Origin: Hesseltinella vesiculosa
Lineage: Eukaryota > Mucoromycota > Mucoromycetes > Mucorales > Cunninghamellaceae
NCBI GenBank assembly: GCA_002104935.1
Contig: MCGT01000003.1
Location: forward strand, 806,001 to 870,000
DNA length: 64,000 nt
Reading direction: 5' to 3'
Shown here: positions 12,766 through 24,858 of the stretch, piece after piece
Layout of the letters: each line of letters starts with the position of its first letter
How positions within the stretch are numbered: the stretch's first letter is position 1
Notes under the pieces: model-generated
What the model was told of the DNA's origin: nothing
Database searches by the model: none
Seen by the model: the letters and a program-made list of their open reading frames with translations, nothing else
Program-made: the position numbers and the translations under genes

Positions 12766-12945
12766 AGCAAATCAATGGTAATCAAACAATTAAAAATACA
12801 AAGAAGTAAAGAAATAGAAAAAAAAAAAAGTGTTGGTGCCCTATGATTTCATGCAGTGTCGGATTTTGAAATCCAATTTATTTTGCATGCAATTTTTGCA
12901 GCGAAATTTGCGCTTTTTTTCTTTTTGACAAGGAAAAAAAAAACG
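12766..12945. promoter_or_regulatory. Divergent promoter region between the m-AAA protease and MCD4
   Basis: 180 bases separate two divergent start codons. It is AT-rich with A-runs at about 12819-12829 and 12933-12943. No known binding site is recognised; the promoter role follows from orientation. Confidence 0.4.
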
Positions 12946-15900
12946 ATGCTCTCTCGTGAAGCATTGTTGGTAATTGGTGTGGTATTCCACATCATTTATT
13001 TGTTTAGCATCTTTGATATTTACTTCACTTCACCACTTGTCCATGGCATGAAACATCACAAAAGCCCGGTTGCTCCTCCTGCAGATCGGGTGGTGCTCAT
13101 TGTTGGCAAGTCGATTATATTTAGGTACAAAAATAAAAAAGATGCTAACTACTCTACGTCTTTGTTCCATTTAGGCGATGGCTTACGAGCAGACAAATTG
13201 TTTGAATTGGAAACCAATGGCAACAGCCGTGCACCCTATTTACGAAGCATTGTCCAGGATCGTGGTGCCTGGGGCGTATCACACACACGAGTACCAACGG
13301 AATCCAGACCTGGTCATGTCGCTATCATTGCCGGTTTTTACGAAGATGTTAGCGCTGTCACAACGGGCTGGACCATGAACCCTGTGGAATTCGATTCGGT
13401 CTTCAACCAGTCACGCCACACCTGGTCCTTTGGCTCGCCCGACATCCTACCCATGTTCCAGCAAGGCGCCAGTGACATTCATCGCGTAGAAACTTTTATG
13501 TATCCTCCCGAATATGAAGACTTTGCTGGTGGTAAGGGGGGGGGGGGAAAGACGCTGCCATTCTGGCCAGGCAATGGAGTACTGTGCTGATGTCTTGTTT
13601 GTTTATTCATTTCAGAGGCGTCCCATTTGGACACGTGGGTGTTTGATCATGTCAAGGCCCTTTTCAGCAATGCCACCAAGGACCAGGCTTTGGACCAGCA
13701 GCTGCGACAAGACAAGAACGTGTTTTTCCTTCATCTCCTTGGCTTGGATACCAACGGCCATGCCTTTCGTCCCTACTCGAAAGAGTACTATGACAACATC
13801 CGCCTGGTTGACCGCGGCGTCAAGGAAATGGTCGAGCTGATCGAGGCTTTTTACAACCACGACGGCAAGACAAGCTATGTTTTCACGGCTGACCATGGCA
13901 TGAACAACCGAGGTGGCCATGGCGATGGTCACCCCGACAATACGCGTACGCCATTGATCGCTTGGGGCGCCGGCATCCGCTCACCCTCGCACTCGTCCCT
14001 AGGCCACGATGCGCTGTCCTTCCCTTGGCAATTGAACAACGTGCGGCGCCAAGACGTGCTGCAAGCCGATATTGCTCCACTCATGGCTCACTTGGTCGGC
14101 ATTCCTTACCCAGTCAACTCGGTCGGCCAGTTGCCACTTGATTACCTAGACGCTGATGAATATACAAAGGCCGAGTCTGCCTTTGCCAATGCTCGGGGAA
14201 TCCTCGCTCAATACGAAATGAAGCATGGTAATTGAATACCTGACCAGCTTGGACGGCATTTTTTTAATATTCTCTGTCATAGCTGAAAAGGAACGTGACG
14301 AACTCTTCTTTCGACCCTTCGGGCCCTTGTCCAACACGCACTCCCCCACTGCCTTTTTACAGACCATTCAGCAAGCCATCGACACCCAGGACTATGCCAA
14401 GGCCGAAGCCCTGTCCCGCGAGCTGATCGATCTTTCTCTGCAAGGCCTGCGCTATTTCCAAACTTATGACTGGGTCTTTTTACGAGGTGTCATCACCATT
14501 GGCTTTATCGGTTGGTGTGTCTTTTGCTTGGAATTTGTCCTGCGCAATTATGCGTTTACTACCTCGCCTCGCTCTTGGTCTCATGGCCAGACCATGCTGG
14601 TAAGCAAGACGCACTCAAAGAAAAAGACAAAGGGAACCAAGGCTGAGATGCTTACGCGCTTTTCCTGAAGGTTCATTTACTCGCGCTGCTTGTCTTCGGG
14701 ACGCTGTCAGCAATGATTTGGATCCAAAAGATGCGATCTCTGTACTACGCCTATGTCTTCTTCCCCGTGTACTTTTGGCACCAAATCGTCATGAACTGGG
14801 GCACCTTTTCCTTGGCGATGCAACGAATCCAGCAACAAGGCTACCTCACACTGATGCTGGTGCTCATAGGAACGCTTGTGTCTATGGAATCACTCGTAAG
14901 TTCGACCCTTGAGATAGGGAGGCCAGCCACAGACTTTTTTTTTTTTTTTTTTTCGTCTTCTTACCTCCGTCATTCCCATAGGTTTATAGCTTTTTCTGCC
15001 GTGAAGTTCTGTCTACTCTGTTCATCATCTTGTCCCTCTGGCCAGTCATCATCAACAAGGACATGCAACGTAGCCACCGCCCATTACTTGCCCTCTGGAC
15101 CGTTACTTGCTGGGCTACGAGTATTTTTACTTTGCTGCCAGTCGAAAAGGAAGCTGACATTATGCTAGTGTAATTTGGGAGGCTGGAAAAATTCACTCAC
15201 CACTGCTCACCATTTTTTTTTCTTTTTCGTAGTGTCTGGGGTGGTCTACTTGGCTTGGTCCTGGGTGGACTTGTCGTTGGCTACTTGAAGCAGCAAAAAC
15301 GAATTGACAGCACTTCTACATTCGTCGTCCAGGTACTTGGAGAGCGGAAGCATATGGAACGGCGCTGAATTTTTTTTTTTTTATTACTATTATTATTTCC
15401 CACATGGATTAGTTGACGGCCAATGCTGTCAGTATCGGGCTGGTGTACTCTACAGCCATTAGCGAAGAGCGTCTGCCAGTCTTGAACCAAATTGCCAACT
15501 GGGTTGTCCTATGTAAGCCTGGCTCCCTTTCGAAACCACTCATAAAGCTGACTTTTTTTTTACAGGCACAACTTTTATCTACCCATTTATCCACCGAGGC
15601 AAACCTCAGCAAGACTACCTGGCTCGGTTACTGACCATTTGCTTTGCCTTTGCACCATTGATGACAATTCTCAGCATTTCTTATGAAACATTGTTTTATG
15701 TCTGCCTCTGTGCCTGCCTGTTACTTTGGTTGGAGATGGAACGTCACTTGTATCAACTCGAGTCTAGAGAATCGGGTGCTCGAGGCAAATCTGGAACACG
15801 ACTGCTGATGGCTCAAGACTTGCGCTTGACTGTGCTCTTTGTCTTTTTTGTCAATGTGGGCTTCTTTGGCACTGGGAACGTGGCGTCGTTGAGCAGCTTT

Positions 15901-16269
15901 ACTCTGGAGAGTGTCTATCGCCTGGTCACTGTGTTCAACCCCTTCTTGATGGCTGTGCTCCTGATCGCCAAGGTCCTGATCCCCTTCTTTGTGCTGTCAG
16001 CCGTGTTTGCTGTCTTGACCTCCAGCCTGGAACTTCCGCCTTTCAGCCTGTTCTTGGCTGTCATGTCGATCACCGACATCCAAACCATCAATTTTTTCTT
16101 TTTCGTGTCTGACTATGGCAGTTGGCTGGAAATTGGAACAAGCATCAGCCACTATTGCATTGCTACCCTCTTCATCATCTTCACCATGCTCCTCTTTTTA
16201 TTATCTCGTTGGCTCGTCGGTCACCTTACTCACCTTGCTCCAACAAAACCACGCGCCAAAACACATTAG
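12946..16269 (+). CDS. MCD4: GPI ethanolamine phosphate transferase 1 (MCD4/PIGN)
   Basis: Adds phosphoethanolamine to the first mannose of GPI precursors in the ER membrane. Exons: 12946-13105, 13175-13531, 13616-14227, 14283-14599, 14671-14895, 14982-15169, 15233-15332, 15413-15512, 15566-16269; 920 aa, against about 919 in yeast Mcd4. An N-terminal signal anchor precedes an alkaline-phosphatase-like lumenal domain. Its metal and catalytic motifs are visible: GDGLRAD (split by intron 1), [17 protein letters not shown] and [15 protein letters not shown]. From about residue 430 there are many hydrophobic spans of the PigN domain. Intron 1 uses a GC donor (13106); the nearby GT would break the DGLRAD frame. 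The gene converges on the small Med30-like gene, 72 bases away. Confidence 0.96.
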
Positions 16270-16341
16270 ATCTATTATTCAATAACAACGCACACCCTAG
16301 AATGAAACTCCTGTTGCTGCACTTTTTTTTTTTTTTTATTC

Positions 16342-16817
16342 TCACTGTTGGTGCTGGACAGAGTGCATATCAGATGATGACAAAATCATATCCACTTCAA
16401 ATTGCAGAGCAGAGGTCTGACCAAGCATCCGTTTTAGACATTCCGAGAGTTGCTGAGCCGTCTAAGTAGGTTAAAAAGGTGAGAGGCACCAACTTCATGG
16501 CTCGGGGCTGACATTTTTACCTGGCGAAGAGCTGCTTGTTTTTCCAGCAGAGAAGGATCCGTGTCGCTTTGCTGTTCTTGCTGATCCAGTACATGGCGAT
16601 CATTTTGGATTTTAGCAACCTTGCCTTTCAACTTGCGTAAAATGTCTTCATACTGCTTTCGACATTGTTGCAAATGGGTGAGATCAGGCTCGGTGGTGAA
16701 GGATTGGCTGGATGCTTGCCCTGCTTCTTCCAGCACTTTGAGCATCCCTTCCCACACATCGGCTAGCAGGTACAGAGCTTGCTGTGAATCTTCATATATC
16801 TCATCAGTCGACCTCAT
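16342..16817 (-). CDS. Small coiled-coil protein, possibly Mediator subunit Med30-like
   Basis: Two exons (16817-16521, 16461-16342) give 138 aa. The protein is nearly all helical: a first helix with SQQALYLLADVWEGMLKVL, a loop, a Leu/Lys-rich coiled coil (QYEDILRKLKGKVAKIQ), a Gln/Asp-rich linker, then a helix from exon 2 (AQQLSECLKRMLGQTSALQF). The helix order and length resemble MED30, but the identity is low and only from memory. Other small coiled-coil subunits, of kinetochore or Mediator, fit as well. The gene model is firmer than the name. Skipping the splice would end in a short unrelated tail. Confidence 0.65.
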
Positions 16818-17015
16818 TGGTGGATATTAAGCGAATGGGATCAAAAGGGTATCGTTGGTGGAGGAGAAGGAGGGGAAGAAGAAAAAAGAAAAAAAAATAA
16901 ACAGCGAACGGATTTACTTCAAAAAAAAGACGCCAGCTGCATTTTCTTTTTTTCTCACCCTCGTTTGCCAATCTCGTCTCACCTCCTTCACCTTATTTAT
17001 TTTTTCTTAATACCA
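16818..17015. promoter_or_regulatory. Divergent promoter region between the Med30-like gene and the O-methyltransferase
   Basis: 198 bases lie between two divergent ATGs. It has a purine-rich block (16855-16910) and pyrimidine-rich blocks before the methyltransferase start. No known motif is recognised. Confidence 0.35.
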
Positions 17016-18016
17016 ATGTACAGATCTATTCTACCTTCTGCTCGAATACTCGGCAATCGACTACGACTGGCTGAAGAAGCTTACTGTGTAGATCACAGCA
17101 CGCCTTTTGCTGAACCCGTTCGCCAGGCACTTTCCGATCTCACCAAGGAAACCATTGCAACATTCCCAAACCCCCATATTATGAGCAGTCCTGCCGCCAC
17201 TCTCATGTTACGCCAATGGGTGTCTATTGTTCGACCTGCCAAAGCACTGGAAATTGGTGCCTTCACCGGTGTCAGTGCCATTGCCATGGCCTCTGCTTTG
17301 CCACCTTCTGGCCGCCTAATATCACTTGAAAAGGACCCGGAGCCTCTGACCTTGGCCACCAAATACGTTAAAAAATCTGGCCTCTCTGACAAGGTCTCCT
17401 TTATCCAAGGCCCAGCTGACAAAAGGTACCAAAACCATCCTCTCAAAGTCACCTGCTCACCGTCCTCCTCTGGTTTTTTTTTTTTTTCAAGCTTACAAGG
17501 ACTGGCAGACCAAGACCAATCGTTCGATCTGATATTCATGGGTAACCAAAGCAACTGGACCGAAAATCTGTCCACCTACCCTTTACAATCAATTTCTAGA
17601 CGCTGACAAGGGAGGATACGTCAACTACCTCGACTTTATTCTCAACAACGGGCTGCTGTCCGAACGTGGCACCATGCTAGTCGACAATGGTACATGCTTC
17701 CCAACTACCGCCAAAAAAATAATGGTATCTCATATTCACTTTTCATCGTAGTGCTTTACTGGGGTCAAGTACATCGTGTTGCTGGTGGCTATGAGGAGGT
17801 AAAAACGCAATGGCAAAATGTTGCTCAGATAGGAGCCTGACCTTTATTGCCATATTTATTCTGCCGTTATAGGACAATGTGGAGGTTTCCAAGAACATTC
17901 GACGACTAGCACGAAAAGTCCATGATTTTAACACGTTTGTCAAAGCCGATGATCGGATTCAAGCCATCATGCTGCCTGTGTTTGACGGCTTCACCGTCAT
18001 AACACGACGGGGGTGA
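17016..18016 (+). CDS. SAM-dependent O-methyltransferase, caffeoyl-CoA/catechol OMT family
   Basis: Exons 17016-17425, 17492-17541, 17600-17689, 17752-17798, 17873-18016; 246 aa, the usual size for this class I family. The SAM-binding motif is ALEIGAFTGVSAIAMA (about 81-96), the acidic loop is SLEKD, and the metal-binding stretch FMDADKGGY is joined across introns 2. A conserved LVDN precedes intron 3. The substrate cannot be read from sequence; family members methylate catechols, flavonoids or CoA esters using a divalent metal. The first 15 residues are basic and hydrophobic and may be a weak targeting signal. It ends 83 bases from the convergent flavoprotein gene. Confidence 0.9.
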
Positions 18017-18099
18017 CCGGAGATTGAATCTGGTTTTTATTGGTCTTGAAAGGCTGAGACAGAGGCAGCATTACGAATAAAAACAACAGAAGGTGTTGT

Positions 18100-19926
18100 T
18101 TACGACTCAACTTTGGATTGTCGATGGGCTCGTTGAGCAGCTTCTGCACCAGCTTTTCTTCCCAGCAAAGCGCCAAGGGTCAGACCACTTGGGGAAAAAA
18201 AAAAAGGCAGGTTGAGCTGAAGCGGGCTTTACTTTCTTCTTACCTGCCACCTGGGTAATTATGATAGAAAAAGCCTACACATTCGCCACAGGCATAGAGC
18301 CCGTCTACAGATTCACCGCTCGTGTTTATGACATTGGCTGTCCTTGCATTGATTTTCAAACCACCAAACGTGAAAGTGATGCCTGCGTAAAGAAAAAATA
18401 ATCAGGTCTTTTTTTTTTTTCCTTGGATGTGTACCTGTAGTGATCTTGACGGCCATGAAAGGGCCATTGACCAAGGGAAGAGCCCAGTTGGATTTGGGTA
18501 GGGCCAGACGTCTGGAGGAGGACTGGGTCGACATCCCGTCAAGGGTAGCAGGGTTCCATTGGCGTAGAGGGGCCTCACGCCGGCTAGCCTCCGCGCAGTC
18601 ATTGAATTCTTTCAGGGTGGCCAAAAATCGGTCTCGATCTCGCAATGGACCCAGTGACTGGATCGTGAGTTCGTCAGCCAGTTCTTCCAGAGTGCCAGCA
18701 AAAATCTTCTCCACAACGTCGTCGCCATATTCCTCGGCCCGGAGGTAAGGAATCGTTTGCTGGTCGTACAGCTGGTAGACGATACCACCAGGCTGATGCA
18801 TAATTTCTTTCCCAAACACGGCATAGGTGTAATTTCTGAAATCCATGCCTTCATCCACAAAACGGTCCCCATCGACATTGACCATCACACCCAGGGGGTA
18901 CCCAGATTTTGTGTACTGGTTGCTCAACACAGGGTCGCCGGCGTGGGCATTGGCATTGGCGTCCCAGCAAGTGGCATGGCAAGAGCTCCAGCCCCCAGCT
19001 GTGGCAGCTGAGCAATCACGTTGAGCCATGATCAAACCATCGCCTGTGTTGTAAGGTGTGCCTCGAACGGAAGCACAGTCCCACCCTGGCCCAAGATACT
19101 GTGCACGCAAAGCAGCACTTGATTCAAACCCACCACATGCCAAGACAACTCCACCCCGGCTGGCCACTTGCAGCACTTGGCCACAGTGTCGTACCCTGAC
19201 GCCTTGCACTGCCGACGTGTCGCTATTTGTCCACAACCCAAGACAAGTCGTTCCATAAATGACGTCCACCTTTTTTGTTTCTGCCGCTTGTTCCCAACGG
19301 GCCATCAGTCCTTTTCCGCCATTGATCGTCGAAAGCACGAGGCCACCCCAGAACTGATAACGACCTTGCACTTGATAGGCTTGACGGTGGAAGCTGAGTT
19401 TGAATTCAATCCCCAGCCCAGCCATCCAGCCAATAGTTTCGCGGCTACCTTTCACTAATGTCTCGGCCAGAACAGGGTCAGCGCGGCCCGTCGTTACTCG
19501 CATGATGTCGTCATAGAACTGGTCTTCTGTGTATGGTTCCAGATCCACCAATTGTGCCTTCAAGTCATCCAATTCATGTAGCAGCGGGCGTAAATCTTCC
19601 AAACCAGAAAGCGCCGTTCTCATCGCACCTGTGATAAAAAAAAAAAAAGGTGAGGAGCATCAAAGGAGCGGGGTATCACAGTGCCGAGGGATCTATCCAT
19701 CTTTGTCAATTGCTTCCTTTTTTCTATCGTCAAAACTCTCACACCCCAAACGAAATAGTAACGTACCTGCTGTAAAAAAGGAATTACCTCCTCGGTAGCC
19801 ACTCATTTTATTCGCCTTTTCAATGAGCAAGACATGGTCGGCGCCATGTTGTTTAGCGGAAATGGCAGCTGCAAAGCCGGCATTGCCACCACCGACCACG
19901 ATCACATCCCAGGTTTTGTCTTGCAT
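18100..19926 (-). CDS. FAD-dependent fumarate reductase/tricarballylate dehydrogenase-like flavoprotein
   Basis: Exons 19926-19767, 19628-18435, 18382-18244, 18187-18100; 526 aa. The N-terminus carries the dinucleotide-binding motif VVGGGNAGFAAA with LLIEKA closing the ADP fold. The middle holds ACGGFESS and RGTPYNTGDGL, typical of the succinate dehydrogenase/fumarate reductase flavoprotein superfamily. The C-terminus has GITFTFGGLKI, LYACGECVG and NYPGGSGLTLG, the second FAD-binding part. From memory the pattern is closest to bacterial TcuA and flavocytochrome c-type dehydrogenases rather than mitochondrial SDH1. No haem motif and no clear signal peptide are seen, so a soluble enzyme is likely. 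The substrate is probably a small di- or tricarboxylate (inference). It is divergent from the MFS gene. Confidence 0.9.
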
Positions 19927-21105
19927 TTTTTACAGTTAAAGAGTATGCAGGAAAGAAAAAAAAAAGGATGCTGGATCAAAAATGGCTTTCCAGCTCTTCC
20001 AAATGTTTGTGCTCTGACCATCCTGATCCCGTAACGACGGAAATAAAAAGATCATCTCCCAGACCATGCTAAAAAGGGAGCGGTTTTACCGGCCAGCCAA
20101 TGATTTGTCATTGATTTCTGTGGGGTAAATGTGTCGCAAAGGATTGTCTTGGTTTGACAAAGATGTTCTTATACACGTTTTCATTTTAAAAAAAAACCAA
20201 GCTTTTGGATCTTCCTTGTTGCCAATGCATGTCTTTTTTATTGAATCAACAAGACATGTGAGTAAATAGTAAAAAGTGAACCCTTTTTTTTTTTTGCAGT
20301 TGTTTGTACCCAGATTAGCAATTTTCCTTTTCTGGATAGTTTTCCCCGTTGCTTTCAACTGATCCCCAACCTTAAATAACGACGCAAATCAAGAACAAAA
20401 ATTAGAGAATGATCGCGCATAAAACTAGCTGGTATGTTCCAATTGCATCTTAGAAACATGCTGTAAAGCCCCTTCATCAACCTGCATGCACCCGGGCATC
20501 TTAGAAATAAAAGAAAGAGAGCGAGCTGAGTTTGGAGGTTTTCTGGACTTCGTCGTGCGAGAAAGGGCCATGAAAAATGTTAAAAAAAAAAAGGGCGAGC
20601 AACTTTAGGTTTCAACTCTAATCAGCTGTACAGAACACTCACACCGCCACTGCTAATCCAATTCCTTGTTGACATTGAATGTGAGTTTACGGAAGGTAAT
20701 TGAGGAAATGATCTGCACTTGGTTTTGATCATGATAAAATGGTAAAATGGCCGACTTCAGTAGACCATTGCAACGCCTGGGCAATAATTCATCCAACCTC
20801 ACACAAATGCATGTCACGTGCTAACGATGCTTACATTCTGGGAGTTTTCTGTAAAAACCTCACCTTGGAAAATAAGAAAAACCTAGTTGGATGGGAGTCT
20901 TTTTTTTTTTGAGTTGCTGACTTTGGTTTCACCGTGTTGTGTGGGGTGAGAAAGGGCTGTGAAATCAAAATGGTAATAAGGAGTAACAGGGCCAATCGCG
21001 GTGGAATTGAGAAGCTATTAAACAGGGGGTTTCTCTTCATTTGACCACTTTTTTCTCTCTTTTTTTTCACGTTCGCTTTTTTGTCTTTTTTTATTTCCTG
21101 AGGCA
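19927..21105. other. 1.2-kb divergent intergenic region between the flavoprotein and MFS genes
   Basis: No gene is supported here. The region is AT-rich with several A and T runs and no long open frame with recognisable content. It is longer than most divergent gaps in this window, so it could hold the control region of both genes, but I see no specific operator. Confidence 0.4.
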
Positions 21106-23075
21106 ATGACCGAAAAACCAGAACAAAAAACCATCGACTTGGAACAAGTGGATTATGTCCAAGAAGATTATGACCCTGAAGTAGAAAAACGCATTGTCCG
21201 GTGAGTTCCTCTCCCTATTCATCTCATCGAGGAGGCTCACTTGCTTTTTTTTTTTTTTTTTTTGGGTAGAAAATATGATAGAAGGATCTTGCCAATGTTG
21301 TGTCTGTTGTACCTGCTTAGCTACTTGGACAGGTAAAATTCAACAATTTAGGCAACAAGATCACGTGCTGACTTTGCCTCCTCGACCTTCATAGGTCCAA
21401 CATTGGTAATGCAAAATTGGGTGGTTTGGAAGAGGACTTGAACTTGACGCCTCAGCAATACCAGTGGTCGTTATCGATCTTTTATTTTGGTTATGTGATC
21501 TTTGATGTGCCTTCAAACATTGTGCTGCGCCGTTGGCGTCCATCGACTTGGCTTGGCTTGATTATGTTGTAAGAAAAAATAATCCTCCATGACCTTGATC
21601 TTTTTTTTTTGATCTCTTTTTTTTTTCCTAGCCTTTGGGGTGTTACCGCCACCGCCATGGCCGGAGCTAAAGATTTTGCCACACTTGCCACTGGACGCAT
21701 CTTTCTTGGTGTGTTTGAAGCAGGGTAAAAAAAGTAGAGGTGAAACGGCGGGAATTCAACTTTGGACTTACCCCACCTTTATTTTCTTACCCCGCGGAAC
21801 AGTTTCTATCCTGGTGCTGTGTTTTACATGAGTACCTGGTACACTCGCCGTGAATATGCCCGCCGTATTGGTTTCTTCTGGTCATTCTCTTCATTGGCTG
21901 GCGCCTTTGGCGGTCTCATTGCTTATGGCATTAGCCAAATCAGTCAAACTACCCTTCATACCTGGCAATGGTAAATCAAAAAATGGGCGTGGTTGATGAG
22001 GGTCTGAATTTCTGACTTTTTTTATTTTTCCAGGCTGTTCTTGATTGAAGGTCTTCCTTCGGTCGTTTGTGCTGTGGCTGCTATCTTTATTCTCCCCGAT
22101 GATCCTGAAACCTGTAAATTCTTGACAGAAGATGAGCGTGTTGTTGCTGTGGGACGTTTGGCCAAAGGTAAAAAAAAAAAAAAAAAAATTAGCCGCCAAC
22201 GCACCTCACCTTTTTCTTTTCTCCATTCAAAAAGATGCCGGTGCCTCCAACAGCCACTCCTTCTCTTGGGCTCAAGTTATCTCTGTCTTGTATGACTGGA
22301 AGACGTGGGTGTACTCTATGATTTATATCACCGGCACCAGCGCTCTGCAAGGCGTGACTTTGTTCTTGCCCTCGATCATCAAACAAATGGGTCACTGGGG
22401 CAGCGCTGAAGCCCAAGCCTTGACAACACCACCTTATTTTTTGGCTTTCCTTGCCACCGTCGCCCTGAGTTGGTCCTCGGATAAATTTTTTGAACGGTCC
22501 TTCCACATGATTTTCAGTAATTGCGTCGGCCTCGTGGGTTTCTTTTTATTGATGTTTGTCGACCACAGCAACCTGGGCGTTCATTACTTTGCCACCTGTC
22601 TTGTCACCATGGGTCTCTATGCTAATGTTTCCATCAAGGCCGCTTGGTTCAACAACAACTTGTAAGCTTTTACCCATCTATTTTTCTTGCTCTCTGTCTC
22701 ACCTTTTTTTTTTTCAGCAATGGCTTGACTCGTCGCGCTGTTGGCTCCGCCATTATCATTTCCATTGGGTAAGAGAAAAAGAGAAGCAGCGGGAAACGCA
22801 ATGCTAAACTTTTTTTTTTGGACAGTACCATCGGTGGTGCCATTGGTGGCCAGATCTATTATGACCCCGCCGATAACTATTTCCATGGTAACTTGATTGC
22901 TGTATGTCTTGTTGTTGCCCAATCCCTCCTCGTGATCGGCACCCGCCTTTACTTGATGTATGAAAACAAGCGCCGCAGCGCGTTGACTGATGAAGCCAAG
23001 GAATTGGAAATTGAAAAGTATGGTGGCATTGACTTGGCTGGTGATCGTAATCCTGACTTCCGATACGTCCTGTAA
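21106..23075 (+). CDS. MFS transporter, anion:cation symporter (Dal5/Tna1-like) family
   Basis: Nine exons: 21106-21200, 21270-21332, 21395-21568, 21632-21724, 21803-21970, 22034-22167, 22235-22661, 22718-22768, 22826-23075; 484 aa. The pattern is that of fungal ACS-family permeases: LLSYLDRSNIGNA at the end of TM1, a long loop, TM2 with YFGYVIFDVPSN, GRIFLGVFEAGFYPG in TM4, and FYMSTWYTRRE before TM5. Twelve membrane spans can be counted approximately. Known substrates of this family include allantoate, nicotinate, biotin, pantothenate and other organic anions; which applies is unknown. Introns fall often at phase 2 and inside membrane spans. Its divergent neighbour is a carboxylate-type dehydrogenase, which suggests linked uptake and oxidation (inference). 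Confidence 0.93.
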
Positions 23076-23652
23076 AAAAAAAAGAAAAAGATCCCCCCCC
23101 CCTGTCCGGTTTGTTGTTTGTTTTTTGATTATCCTACGTTTTGTTTTTTTTGCTTCGTCTTTGTATTCATATGCGTAATACTATTAAATAATTTGATATT
23201 TCCACTTTTTTGGCCTACATGATAACGCCAATGTCCAGTGAATCACGCTACACGAAGGGCATCATAAAGTACTGCACGAGCGTGGTCACAGTAAAGAGTG
23301 ATTAGACTCTTTCGATGCAGGAAAAATTAGGGAAAAAAGAAAAAGAAAGCCGCCTTCCTTTTTTAGACCAGCCCTGGCTTTGCTCAAGCGCCATCCATCG
23401 TCATAGGCCAACTGCGAGAACGAATTTAAACCGCGCTTAGCCGGGCGTTTTTTTACCATCGTTTGCAGGTTTTCCTTTAAACTATGAATAATCAATTTTG
23501 GCGGGTAAACCAACAAGACGAACTGCTAATTCATTGTCAAGTGCGAAACCATTTCAATGCGTGCTAGGCAATTGTTTAATCATGCAAACACATTGGCGCC
23601 CTATGCGGTCTGCGGGGATTGAATATTTTTTTCTCCTCTTTTTTTTTTTTTT

Positions 23653-23884
23653 TACAAAAAAAAGCAAAGACTGCAACAGCACTTTTGGAGGATTGGATCG
23701 ACCTGAAATTTTGTAAGAGTGCGCAAATGCATGAATGTTGACGGTGTTGAAAAAATCAGGTTGGTTGACCAAGGTCGCCCAGCTAAATTTAAACAGTTTC
23801 GTTTTGACACCTCCGATCCTCCAGCTAAAAAAAATCCATTTTCGCCAGGGGATCCCCAGCCGATCTGATAAAAAATCACAGTGC
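23653..23884 (+). repeat. Dispersed repeat family, copy A
   Basis: Shares long stretches with copies at 24041 and 39544, such as GATCGACCTGAAATTTTG, a GAGTGCGCAAATGCATG-like block, AAATTTAAACAG and GACACCTCCG. It ends near CACAGTG, as does copy C. It is preceded by a T-run and an A-run. No terminal inverted repeats, target duplications or coding capacity are evident. Confidence 0.75.
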
Positions 23885-24040
23885 AGAATTGACCTAAGTC
23901 AATTCGCCCCAAACTTTGCATACGAGTTCAGTATGTTGATAAATGACCATATTAAAGTTACAACTCTCGCCGACGTTGGAGGGAAGACATAAGACAACCG
24001 TCAAAAAACTGACATGCTTGGGCGAGGATTGCATTGTCAA

Positions 24041-24220
24041 CTTTTTTTTTTAAAAAAAAAGCAAACGATTCACAGCACTTTTGGCTGATTGGATCGACCT
24101 GAAATTTTGTAAGAGTGCGCAGCTACATGAATGTTGATGGTGTTGAAAAAATCAGGTTGCTTGGTCAAGGTTGCCCAGCCAAATTTAAACAGTTTCGTTT
24201 TGACACCTCCGTTACCCAGC
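24041..24220 (+). repeat. Dispersed repeat family, copy B
   Basis: In the same orientation as copy A and the closest to it; the two match over about 150 bases with scattered changes. It begins with a T-run joined to an A-run (24042-24060), which could form a hairpin. The match to copy A stops just after GACACCTCCG, so the 3' third seen in copies A and C is missing or replaced. Confidence 0.75.
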
Positions 24221-24833
24221 GTAGTGAGGCTTATGCCAAAAAAGGAAAGCGGAGAGTGCTGTTCAAAAAAACTCTCCATTTTTTTTTTTGCCTGTTCTTT
24301 GACCTTGTTTTCCTGCATCGAATGGGCCTAATTGCTCATTGCTTTGACCATTATTCGAAATGCAATGTAAAACTCTACAGCATCTCACCATCGGTTCATC
24401 ATATGGCTGATACACATCTGATACCATGGTATCTACCCACAAGCAACCTCGTAGTGGGATTCTAAACCCATTTGCTATGCCATTGAGCCAGTACATTTCC
24501 CTTTTCCTATGTTTTTTTTTTTTTTTTCGTTAGAAAGTAGGCAGACAGCGGAATTGAAACAGCGATAAACAGGACACCCTTTTTTGGTTGACGAGCGGTG
24601 ATGGAAATGCTGGATCATGTTTTTTTTGGCGGGGAGTCTGAAGACCTCAATCGAAAGTGGTTCCCATTGCTGATTGACTTGATTCTTTCAGCATCATCTT
24701 CATTTCGTATGTTGTACTCGTATGGCAGGTGGCAAAATCCATCGAAATTCAATCTCCGATGGCTCACTTCAAATTTGACACACGAGTGCCATTGCATGCG
24801 ATATATCCATGGTTGTAAAAACAGATCTTTAGA

Positions 24834-24858
24834 AACCCTAAACCCTAAACCCTAAACC
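24834..24858 (+). repeat. Interstitial telomere-like CCCTAAA repeats
   Basis: Three tandem CCCTAAA units, the reverse of TTTAGGG, with an AAACC on each flank. This is the plant-type telomere heptamer; most fungi use TTAGGG. It lies 260 bases before tRNA-Ser in the gene-poor stretch. Confidence 0.8.
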
